Source: a virus. From it: 64,000 nucleotides of DNA. The stretch covers positions 30,365 through 94,364 of the IMG/VR virus record IMGVR_UViG_3300037961_003440. The stretch is one strand, 5' to 3'. The position numbers and the translations under genes were made by a program. Of the stretch, positions 9,691-19,800 are shown piece after piece. Position 1 is the first letter of the stretch; every line of letters begins with the position of its first letter. The notes beneath the pieces are model-generated. The model was not told the origin of the DNA, ran no database searches, and was given only the letters and a program-made list of their open reading frames with translations.

Positions 9691-11760
9691 ATGTCTGTTA
9701 AAGAAGATGCAGAAAAACTTGAACAAGTTTTTGATAACTTAACTCAATCTATTCAAGATGCATCTAAGACATCAAACAAATTAAGAGATACATTTTTAGA
9801 ATTGTCTAAATCTGGTACTGCGGCTGGAAATGCTTGGACTGTTATTTCTCGTTTAACTTCAGGTACAGGTTTTTGGAGAATACAAAATAGGGTTCGTGCT
9901 ATTTCTAACTTTTTACAATTTCAAGATAAAAGAGCAGAAGCAATCGCTGAAAGTGAAAATAAAGCAATAGAAAGATTAGCAAAACAAGTTAAATTGAAAA
10001 AAGAAATTGACGGGGCACAAAGACTATTAGATAAAGTTATAATAGGTACTGCAACTGCGGAAGAAAGAGTTACATTTTATAAATCAGAACAATATAGATA
10101 TTTAGAACAAACAATGGGTGGAACAAAGGCTTTACAAGAAATGACAGGTAGATTACAATATGCTTCAGAACAGTTATCTAAAACTGATGCTATTACATTA
10201 CAAAATAGAGCAAGAAACTTTCAAAAAGAATTAGAAAGCCGACAATCATTACTAAATATAATTACTAATGGTAGAAAAGTAGATGCTGCATCTTCGGATT
10301 TACAATTAAAAAGATTTAAAAAATTATCAAAAGAGCAACAACAAAGTTATATGCAATATATAGATTTTTCAGAAAAAAGAAAAAGATATGAAGATGACCA
10401 AATTAAAGCACAAACAGAATTGTTAAATATAACAGGAACTTTAGCAACGGCTGAAGATGAACTTGCAAGGAAAAAAAGCGTACATCAATCAAAAATAGAT
10501 TTAATAGATAAAGAGTTAAAAAAGGAAGATGGAGAAACTAATGCAAGTAAAGTAGAAATTAGGAGACTTAATGAAAAAAGAGATGAAATGAAAAGAAAAT
10601 TTGAAGAAGAAAATAAACCTCTTAAAGAAGAAATAGAAAAACAGAAAAAAGAAAAAGAATTTTTACAAAAAGAAACAAAGCGTCTTGGAGAAGAATTTGA
10701 TGCTTCAGAACAAAACGCTAAAGATGCTAAAGCAAAATTAAAGAAAGATAATATTGATGTTTCAATGAAAGATGGTGGAACAATAGAGAATGACCCTCAA
10801 AATCAAAATAGAGGTTTTAGAGAATTTCTTAAAAATAGAATTCCGGGCGGTAAAAAAATTGATAAAGTTATAACAATGGCGATGGCGTTTTATGCTTTAA
10901 ATAAAGCAGAAAAGATAGAAAAATTAAGAAATTTAGTAAGAGGTAGTTTAAGACTAATAACACGATTTTTAAGAGGCGTATTTATATGGTTGCCTCTTTT
11001 AATTTTTGGGTTAATGGCTCTAAAACAAACAGGTTTATTTGATGTAATAATAAATTTTGCGAAAACTGCGGTTAGGGTTGGTTATAATATATTTCAAGGT
11101 ATTCTTGAAATAGGTGTAATAATAGGAGAAATATTTGGAAACGCTCTTAATTTTATTGATGCGTTATTTAATGGTGATAGCGGAGATGCGTGGAATGCTC
11201 TTAGTACTTTATTTATGTCGGTACTGGATTTAGTAGGTAAATTATTTGAATTTATATTTATAGATGTATTATGGGGATTAATATCAGGTTTCTTTGTTGG
11301 TTTATTTGGTAAGTATTTTGCAGAAGCCGATTCAAAATTTTCTGCTATTGTTAAAGCAATATCTGATATAGGACTTGTAGTACTTGCTATTAAAGTAGCA
11401 TTATTATTATTACCTACAAGTCTACCACTTGCTATTGCAGGTGCTATTGTAACTGCCTTTATCGGAGGGGGAATAAGAGATTTATTATTTAATCTTGTAG
11501 GTATGGCTGATGGTGGTTTAGTAACTAAATCATCACCTTATTTAGTGGGTGAAAGAGGGCCTGAAATAGTTAATCTAAAAGCAGGAGATTATGTAACACC
11601 TAATCATAAAATACCAACAGGTTCAACTACTAATATTACAGTAAATGTAAATGGTAGATTAGGCGCATCTGATTCTGAATTAAATGATATAGCAAATAAA
11701 TTAAGTAGAAAAATATCTTTAGAAATGAATAGAACCAACCCAACAGGAGTTTATAGGTGA
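9691..11760 (+). CDS. Tape measure protein
   Basis: 689 residues. The first ~380 are helical and coiled-coil (QVFDNLTQSIQDASKTSNKL; a Lys/Glu-rich rod around 240-350). Several hydrophobic helices follow at about 425-600 (FIWLPLLIFGLMALKQTGLF and others). The C-terminal motif YLVGERGPEIVNLKAGDYV, after ADGGLV, is a hallmark of tape measure proteins. It is short for this role, implying a short tail if read literally. It follows the chaperone pair with a 4-base gap. Confidence 0.85.
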   Translation: MSVKEDAEKLEQVFDNLTQSIQDASKTSNKLRDTFLELSKSGTAAGNAWTVISRLTSGTGFWRIQNRVRAISNFLQFQDKRAEAIAESENKAIERLAKQVKLKKEIDGAQRLLDKVIIGTATAEERVTFYKSEQYRYLEQTMGGTKALQEMTGRLQYASEQLSKTDAITLQNRARNFQKELESRQSLLNIITNGRKVDAASSDLQLKRFKKLSKEQQQSYMQYIDFSEKRKRYEDDQIKAQTELLNITGTLATAEDELARKKSVHQSKIDLIDKELKKEDGETNASKVEIRRLNEKRDEMKRKFEEENKPLKEEIEKQKKEKEFLQKETKRLGEEFDASEQNAKDAKAKLKKDNIDVSMKDGGTIENDPQNQNRGFREFLKNRIPGGKKIDKVITMAMAFYALNKAEKIEKLRNLVRGSLRLITRFLRGVFIWLPLLIFGLMALKQTGLFDVIINFAKTAVRVGYNIFQGILEIGVIIGEIFGNALNFIDALFNGDSGDAWNALSTLFMSVLDLVGKLFEFIFIDVLWGLISGFFVGLFGKYFAEADSKFSAIVKAISDIGLVVLAIKVALLLLPTSLPLAIAGAIVTAFIGGGIRDLLFNLVGMADGGLVTKSSPYLVGERGPEIVNLKAGDYVTPNHKIPTGSTTNITVNVNGRLGASDSELNDIANKLSRKISLEMNRTNPTGVYR

Positions 11761-11764
11761 TTAA

Positions 11765-12517
11765 ATGACAATATACAATACTAATTATATTTCAGATGCT
11801 ATGTCAAGTGCTGATAGTACTAAACCAATGCACCATGTTTTTTTAAATCTAAAAGCAAGAAATGATGACCATACAGGAAAAAATTTTGAAACAAACAGAA
11901 TAGGTTTAAAATGTGAATCTGTAAGTATTACTACTTCAAGAACAGTACCTTCTATACCAATTCCCGGTGTTGGTGTAGTTACAGGTGAATCACAATCAAT
12001 AGGATTAGATTTGGGTATGGCTACTAAATCAATAAATTTATCAGGTATAATTACTAATCAAATAATAAGTAAATCATTTGATGATGTAGAAGGTTCAGAA
12101 CCTGAAAATCCAACAGTAGAAATGACAGCATTTGAAATAGGTCAATTGCTACACGCATATGTAGATTCATCAGGTTTTCAAAAACATCAATCTATGAATG
12201 AATTAATTATATTAATTCCAAGTAGAGTTAATCATCAATTTCAATATCATACGGGATTACCTGAAGCAACAGGGGGTTCTTTATCACCTATTGAACATTT
12301 ACCTTTAATACCATTTACATATAAAACAAGAAATCAAGATAATAAAGGTACAGTATATGGTGCTATACCTGACCATTCTAATTTTCCTAAACCAATACAA
12401 GATACAGAAGAAGTAGAAGGTCTTAGAGGTTTTATTAGAAGTTTTAATTGTCAAATAACTGCTGGTGTACCATATTTGACATTTACTTTAGATTTTGAAG
12501 TTGCATTTATAATTTAA
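11765..12517 (+). CDS. Distal tail or baseplate protein
   Basis: 250 residues, directly after the tape measure, the position of distal-tail (Dit-like) proteins. It is beta-rich, with a strand pattern (GLKCESVSITTSRTVPSIP, KSINLSGIITNQI) and a C-terminal domain ending FNCQITAGVPYLTFTLDFEV. The sequence itself is not recognised. The N-terminal part has the look of tail-tube-like beta barrels that form hub rings. Function is inferred from gene order. Confidence 0.45.
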   Translation: MTIYNTNYISDAMSSADSTKPMHHVFLNLKARNDDHTGKNFETNRIGLKCESVSITTSRTVPSIPIPGVGVVTGESQSIGLDLGMATKSINLSGIITNQIISKSFDDVEGSEPENPTVEMTAFEIGQLLHAYVDSSGFQKHQSMNELIILIPSRVNHQFQYHTGLPEATGGSLSPIEHLPLIPFTYKTRNQDNKGTVYGAIPDHSNFPKPIQDTEEVEGLRGFIRSFNCQITAGVPYLTFTLDFEVAFII

Positions 12518-12529
12518 GGAGAATATATT

Positions 12530-13885
12530 ATGACAGTTAGTGCTTATGTTGATGAAGGAAAATGTTTAGTTTTTCCTACAATGTGCGATGCATATATTCA
12601 CTTAGAATATGCTAAACATAATATGAATACAAATAATGGATTGTGGAATATTAATGGTTCTTTTACAGGTCAATTTATTATTAAGCCTTATGATGTAAAT
12701 GGTTATGGTGATAATACAGGCCAAACAAATAAAGATTTAGTAGCAAATGGTGGGGCAGGAAATATTACAAATAAAAAAACAATGCCAGCAATTGCTGATG
12801 GTGCAAAAGATAGTTTTGCTGCTCATGTTTTTAGAAATAATCAAGCCGAAAAATATTTACCAAATAGAGAAAGATATTTGGCTAAAGATATGACTGGTCA
12901 AATAATAAATAATAATCCGCATGAAATGTGTTTGTTTCATAATAACAATATAACTGTCAATTTAGTTAATACTACTGACCATAATCAAAATAATCCTGCT
13001 GAATATAAAGTACAATTTAAATTAACCATAGATGGAACAGAAACAATATTGGAATCAACTAATGTATTTACAAGTAGAAAATATCATTATTCTGATGTTT
13101 CTAAAGTTAGAAATCAAGTTATATCTGATGGTTCTACTGTAACTGTATTTGATGATTATCATTTGCAATTTGTTTATGACAAATATAAAATTATAGGAAA
13201 AGAGGCAGGACAACCACCTCATTCATTAATAGGTAATGAATACAAAGAAGGATATACAATAAAATTTACACCGGGAAATACACCAACTTCTGAATTTAAT
13301 ACAAATTTAAATCAAGCAGGAATTGTAATAAATGACCCTACGGGTAATCAACCAACTCCTTTTGAATCTATACCTATTGGAACAGAAATGTTCACCGAAG
13401 ATGGAATATCATTAGGTAAAGTAATGATGGTTATTCCTAAAGCACCTCCTATTTTCCCAAATCATGCTATTGCATTTCACCCCCTTCCGGCAGGTTCTAC
13501 AATACCAATTTTAAGAGATGGTGCTAAAATTTATACTGCTATTCACCGTGAGCCAATGTATATTCATACCACTACGCATATTTCTGTTGCTTATGAACAA
13601 ACTACAAGAAGAATGAGTATATTCGCAAATGGTATAGAAGTGGCTACTACAACACACGATTCTACAACAGGTAGTTTTTCTTTAGATGCAAGTGATGTAT
13701 ATATTGGTCAAAATGCTACTTTAGCATATCCTAACGATAGAAAAACACAATTTATGGGTGAGTTAGACAGTATATTATTTACTGATACATATATGACTAA
13801 TTATACGCATTTATTTAATCCTGTTGCGCCATACCAAAATATAATGCTTTATTACGATTTTAGTGAGGGGAGAGATAATGGTTAA
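12530..13885 (+). CDS. Tail protein with LamG/concanavalin-like domain
   Basis: 451 residues after AAGGAGAATATATT. The C-terminal ~170 residues show the jellyroll pattern of LamG-type lectin domains: HISVAYEQTTRRMSIFANGI, then DVYIGQNA and FMGELDSILFTDTY. Such domains in virion tails bind glycans or other surface ligands. The 3' end overlaps the start region of the giant baseplate gene by eight bases. A fibre or baseplate-associated adhesin is likely. Confidence 0.5.
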   Translation: MTVSAYVDEGKCLVFPTMCDAYIHLEYAKHNMNTNNGLWNINGSFTGQFIIKPYDVNGYGDNTGQTNKDLVANGGAGNITNKKTMPAIADGAKDSFAAHVFRNNQAEKYLPNRERYLAKDMTGQIINNNPHEMCLFHNNNITVNLVNTTDHNQNNPAEYKVQFKLTIDGTETILESTNVFTSRKYHYSDVSKVRNQVISDGSTVTVFDDYHLQFVYDKYKIIGKEAGQPPHSLIGNEYKEGYTIKFTPGNTPTSEFNTNLNQAGIVINDPTGNQPTPFESIPIGTEMFTEDGISLGKVMMVIPKAPPIFPNHAIAFHPLPAGSTIPILRDGAKIYTAIHREPMYIHTTTHISVAYEQTTRRMSIFANGIEVATTTHDSTTGSFSLDASDVYIGQNATLAYPNDRKTQFMGELDSILFTDTYMTNYTHLFNPVAPYQNIMLYYDFSEGRDNG

Positions 13886-16800
13886 TGTAGAATATAATTC
13901 AACCATAATACCATTAAATGTTGGTGTTCCGCTTCTTAGTCCTGTTTCAACATGGCCTCATACTTCAGGTACTTATAGCGATACGGGTTCTACAATTAAA
14001 AGTGCTTTTTATAATGTAAGTCAAAATCCAAGAATAATTATTAAAAATACATATGTTGGAAAAAGTATTAATTGTTATGAAATACACAATTCTCCAGATA
14101 CACCTTTATCGAGTGTTGCTTCAAATGTTTTTGAAGTTAAAAATATACAACGCTCAGGTGGTTTTAGTACTTCGGTATTAAATAGAGTCTATCCTTTTAA
14201 TTTAAATCTTGAAAGTTATTTAGAAGTAAGTGCCGCTACAAAGGGAAATAGAATTTGTTTAGAAGGACAAGGTGCATTAACAACATTAATTAGTGGTTCT
14301 ACTTTAGATACAGCAAGTGATTATTTTGTTGTAATAAATGCAGATGACCCTTTAAATCATCATATTGCTAAAATTACAGAATTACATACTTATGAAGTAT
14401 TTGGAGATGGTTTTGATTTTGAACCTGCTTATCATAAAGAAGTTCCAAAAGGTACTAAAATTAGTATATATAAAGGCCCAGATTCAACTGATACACATAT
14501 AGTAGCAGTAGGTTATGGATTATTAGGAGATTCTACAACAAGTGATGAAAGACACGATAGTTATGTAGAAGTTAGTAGACCAACATTTTATTTTTACGAA
14601 GATAGATGCGATGTAAATAAATTACTCGGAGATACAAAATATAAAGTTACTAAAACTTCAGCACACGGTTCAGGTGACCCATTTACCGGAGGTAGTTTAA
14701 CTTTTGATTTTGGTAAAAAACAATCAACAGCACATAGTTTATTTCATTTAACAACACCAGATTTACATAAGTTTGGTTCTTCTATATGTTTTAAAACCAC
14801 ATCTTCACACGGTAATTTTATTCAAGATAAATCAAGATATAGTCAATTTGGTTTATTAAAAGATAATTTAAAAATAAACGATGAAACTATAACACAAGCA
14901 TCTGGAGTAATGAAACAAAGAATAGTATCTAATGGTGCAGTAGAAGTTTATAATAACCCTAATATAGATTATATATGGAATACACAACCACATTCAGAAA
15001 CATATGATACAAGTTTAGGTGAATGGGATAAATGTTTTAAAAATATAAATAGAGATGGACATCATTTAACAACAGGTTTAAGTAAAGAATCTTATGATTC
15101 TAATATTAAAAGATATGTTGAATATGAAAATTCTGATACAAAAAATAACGCAATACCTCAAGTATCTAATATAGATATATATGAATCAATAGTTAGTGTT
15201 GGTAATTTTATTGAGGTAAATATACCTGACCCTAATAGAATAGTAGATTTAAAAATAAAACCATATGATAAAGTATCTTTAAGAGAACAATTAGATGATA
15301 TTGATTATGAAGGAAGAATGAGCATACCTTTAATTGGTAATGCTAACTCAAGTACAACAGGTTGGAGTTTAACAATAAAAGGGTTAAGTCCAAATCAAGA
15401 CTTAAGAACAATATGGGGAAGTTCAGATGTTGCCGCTTTAAATCCAGATGGAGTAGCGCATAGTGATAATTTAAATAAATTAAGAATAAAAAATATTATT
15501 TTTATGGGAGATTTTAATTCTGCACCGGTTCAGGGTGATGATGGTTATGAACAAGTATTTACTATTACACATAGAAGAAATGTAAATACAGATGCTACTT
15601 GGGTAGTTTGTACAGGTAATTGGTCTTTAGAAGATTTTGTAAATGAAACTGCCTTTGTTTATACTTACAATGGTAGAACTAAATTATTTAATACTAATGT
15701 ACAGATAGATACAGAATGGGATGGTACTAATTTAAAAAGAGATGGTAATATAGTCGGAATTAATGATTCTTATTTATCTAATACAGAATTTTTTGTTAGA
15801 GATAGAGATTTAACGGGTTTTAGAATACCAATAAAATATGGTGACAAAAATTTAAATTATCTTAAACCTTTATATGATGATTATGATTGTTATCAAATTA
15901 AAACTACCGTAAGAGGGAATAATAGCATTGTTAATGTACCTAATTTATATGAATATATTAATGGTAATATTATATATGATAATAAACTATTTGAAGGAAA
16001 TGTAGAATATCTGGAAGATGAAATACAACCAAGCGGTATATTACAATATAAATTTAAAGGAAGAGATAGAGTTTCTGATGTATTAGATATTGTAGTTAAT
16101 CATAATTTTACTCATACTTCAGATTATATTTACACAACTAATAATCCTACTAATGATTTAACTACTGTAATATTTAATTCAAATGCAAATACAGTAAATA
16201 TAAAAGATTTTGATTATGGAGATACCGTAATTAGTTTATTTAGTTTTGATTCTATTATTAGCACTCAAACCAATATAGAAGTAGGAGATACATTATTTTG
16301 TAATATTAATGGAAAGTGTAGATTAATAGGTATAATACAAAGTATTTCAGGAGAAACAGCAGTATCAGGTACTTATTGGAATGGTTCAACAAGAACGGCT
16401 ATTCCTCAACCTAATAATGGGTATAATATTACTTTAACAGAAGCAACAAATTACTCTTCTAAAAATAAAACCTACGGTGCAGATAATTTAAGAGTTAGTA
16501 AAAAGACTACTTCTTTAGGAAAGGCTTTATCTTCTAATTTATCTAATAATATAAGACCTACTTCATTAGAAGGTTGTTCAAACAAAGGACTATTATTTGT
16601 TGACGGTAATAGTATAAATTTAACAAGTGGAGAAAAAATAGAAAAATTAAGCAATTTATCTGCTATTGATTCAGAATTTTCTCAAGGTTTTCCTATTTCA
16701 AATATAAAAGGTAATGAAATAAGTGCAAATTTACCAGATTATAAATTTAACATAACCACAGATATTAATGAAAATATTATTAAAAAGTATGATACTATAA

Positions 16801-19800
16801 GTAGTCCGACAGAAATGGGAGTATTAAAAATAGAAGCATTAGAAAATAAACTATCGCTTATTACTTTAGCACCAATTTTTCCTGTTGTATTAGCAAAGAC
16901 AGCCGAAAATACATTAGACACTACTTTAACAAATTCACAAGGATTATATTTTGTAAATACACAGGGGTTATCTAATGGAGGATTTTTACATTATCTTAGT
17001 AGTGAAACTAATAATAACGGGGCATCTAAAACCTTTACAAATCCCGGATATATTGATGACCCAACAGATGTAGATGGTATAGATTATAGACTTGAAGATA
17101 ATTATGGTACATTTATATGGAGATATATTGGTCTACAAGAATCAGATAGCACATTGGTTTGGAATAATGCTATGATAGATAGAGTTTGGAATGTTAAATA
17201 TAGCCAAACAAATAGAGAATTAAATCATATGTATGGAAATAAATCTCCTATTAATGGTTATGCTTCTGCTGTTAGAATAGAATATGATGGAGTAGTTAGA
17301 AATTGGGATTATCAATCAGTAATAACACAAGCATGGTTAAAGCAAAATTCACCTGAAGGTAGAGAAGGATTTTATAATATTGAAGGTTCAAGATTTTGGG
17401 ATATTCTTAAAATGCCTAATGAAATTAGAAATCAAATTGCAGGTTTTGGTTTAGTGCTTAACCCAACATATGCGTTTAGAGAATCAAGTCTTAGAAGTTA
17501 TTATCCTAAACTTTCTACAAGAATAGGTTTTCCCGGAGATTTAATTAACAATTTAACAGGTACATATTATCAGTATAGAGAAAATTATGAAGCATTTGAT
17601 AAAGGTATAGAAAACTTTTATTTATTTTCAACAGGAGATATATATCCTGATAGTTATAAAAGAACAAATAGTATAGGTTTTACAAATAGAAATTTGTCAG
17701 ATTATGGTATTATTTTTAAATCAAAGGGTGTTAAAGGCAATACTATAATAGAACATAGTAATTATAAAGGTACAATAGTAGATACATTAGAAAGTGACAC
17801 AAGTTATGAAATAATGCCTATAAATAATTCTAATAAAAATACTTCTGAATTAAAAAGAATGGGTTTAATGAGATTAATAGAGGTAACCTATGATTGGCAT
17901 TTTAATGAAGTAGATTATGAAAATTTAGATGATATAGTAAAATCAAGAAAATCAAGATTTACAACTGAAATAAAACCATTAGGTGATTATGTAGAGTTTT
18001 TTCCGGGCGAAATAGATATGTTAAAAACATCTTTTGGTAATCCAAAAGTAATAGGTTTTAGTATAGATGGTTCTACACAAGCAAATGGAGAATATACTGA
18101 ATCAGGGTCACTTAACGGTAGTGCTTTACCATATTATATTATAGAAGAAGGTTCAACAACAATTCCAAACACAGTATCAGGGGTAATGGACTTTTTTAAA
18201 ATATATACAGATTATGATAATTTTGATACAGGTTCAACTAATTTACTTGGTACTTATCAAGCCCAAATTTTAGGATTAACAAATATTGAAGGTGGTTATA
18301 GAACAGTCAATACAGGGCCTAATCAATTAAGATTACAAGGTTCTTGGCATACAGAAACAGGTATATTAGCAGGTAATTTAGCATCAAGTGTTACACAACA
18401 ACCTATTGGTGGTACTGTTGGTACTTATACTGCTGTTGTTACTACAACAAATAATACCAATAGAGCAAGAGGATTTATTTGTGATATTACATTAGATTCA
18501 CCAACTAATGTATCATCTATAGTATTTCATGAAGAATCAAGTAGCGTATTTATTGGTAAGAATATACATTATAAAGGTGCTCATTATCAAGCAGGAGATA
18601 CTGTTACAATTGCTGGTTCTGCTGTGGGTTCTTCGCAAGACATTATTATTACCCTACAAAATTCCGATTTAACTACCGAACATAGAATATATTTATTTCA
18701 AACCGGTCAAGCATCTGGGCAAAATAATAATGCACTAAATTATGAAGATGTAATTACAGGTACTAATATTAAAAGATGTGATTATACCGGTTTATTAAAA
18801 ATGACAGCAGATGGACAAGATGAGCCTCAAGATATACATTCTTATGAAGTAAGAACAAATGAAGGTGATTTTATTGCTAATAGTATTGCATATACAGGAT
18901 TAAGAGCAGAAAACTATTTCTTTAACTATACTACAATTTTAGGTGCATTAGATAATGATGATGGATTTTATAAAGGAGTATATGAAGATACAGCAATAAC
19001 TACTCAGACTGATGCAGAAAAACAAAAGGGGTATCATATATTTATTCCTTATCATGTAACAGGGGGAAGCAGAAATAATTTACATGAATCTGTTGGTGCA
19101 TTACCATTAAAAAGAGGTACGCCTATAAGATTTGGTAGTCTATTACCTTTTTCACAAGGCGTAGATGTAGATTTAAGAAGTACACAAGGTAACACAACAA
19201 AATCTTTATCAAGAGTTATAGATGCATTTTCTGAATGGGATGATGGAACACAAACTGCAAATACAAGACCTGTTGGTTATGCACCAAGTCATTTATATAC
19301 AGATACTATGTTAGTTATTAAAAGATTAAAAGCACATAATCATTCAATGCTTGGACAATCAAAAGGTTTTCCTATGCAAAATGCTCATATTTATGGCGAT
19401 ACAACTTCTATTAACACTAAGATAAATACAGAAGAAATTTATAATGGTTCTACAATACCAAACTTACATTTATCTTTTTGTTTTACAGATTCACAATCTT
19501 CATTCCCTTCAATTTTATACGCTTATAATTTTACAGATGTATCACAATACCCTAATAGAACAACTTATGGTTTTGAATCTACGGGTACTCAGGCATATGG
19601 TTCTGTATCAACAAATAACCATAGATTTTTATCTTCAACAGGAGGTAGAAATGTAGTAGATGATAGAGGAAATGATTTATTGGATAAATCAGACCAAATA
19701 TACGGGGCAGAAATTTTATTTAAATTAAATTTATCTTTACTTGCCAGCAATGTATCAGTTATAGAATTAGATAATTTATCTCAAACAAGTGGAAGTTTAA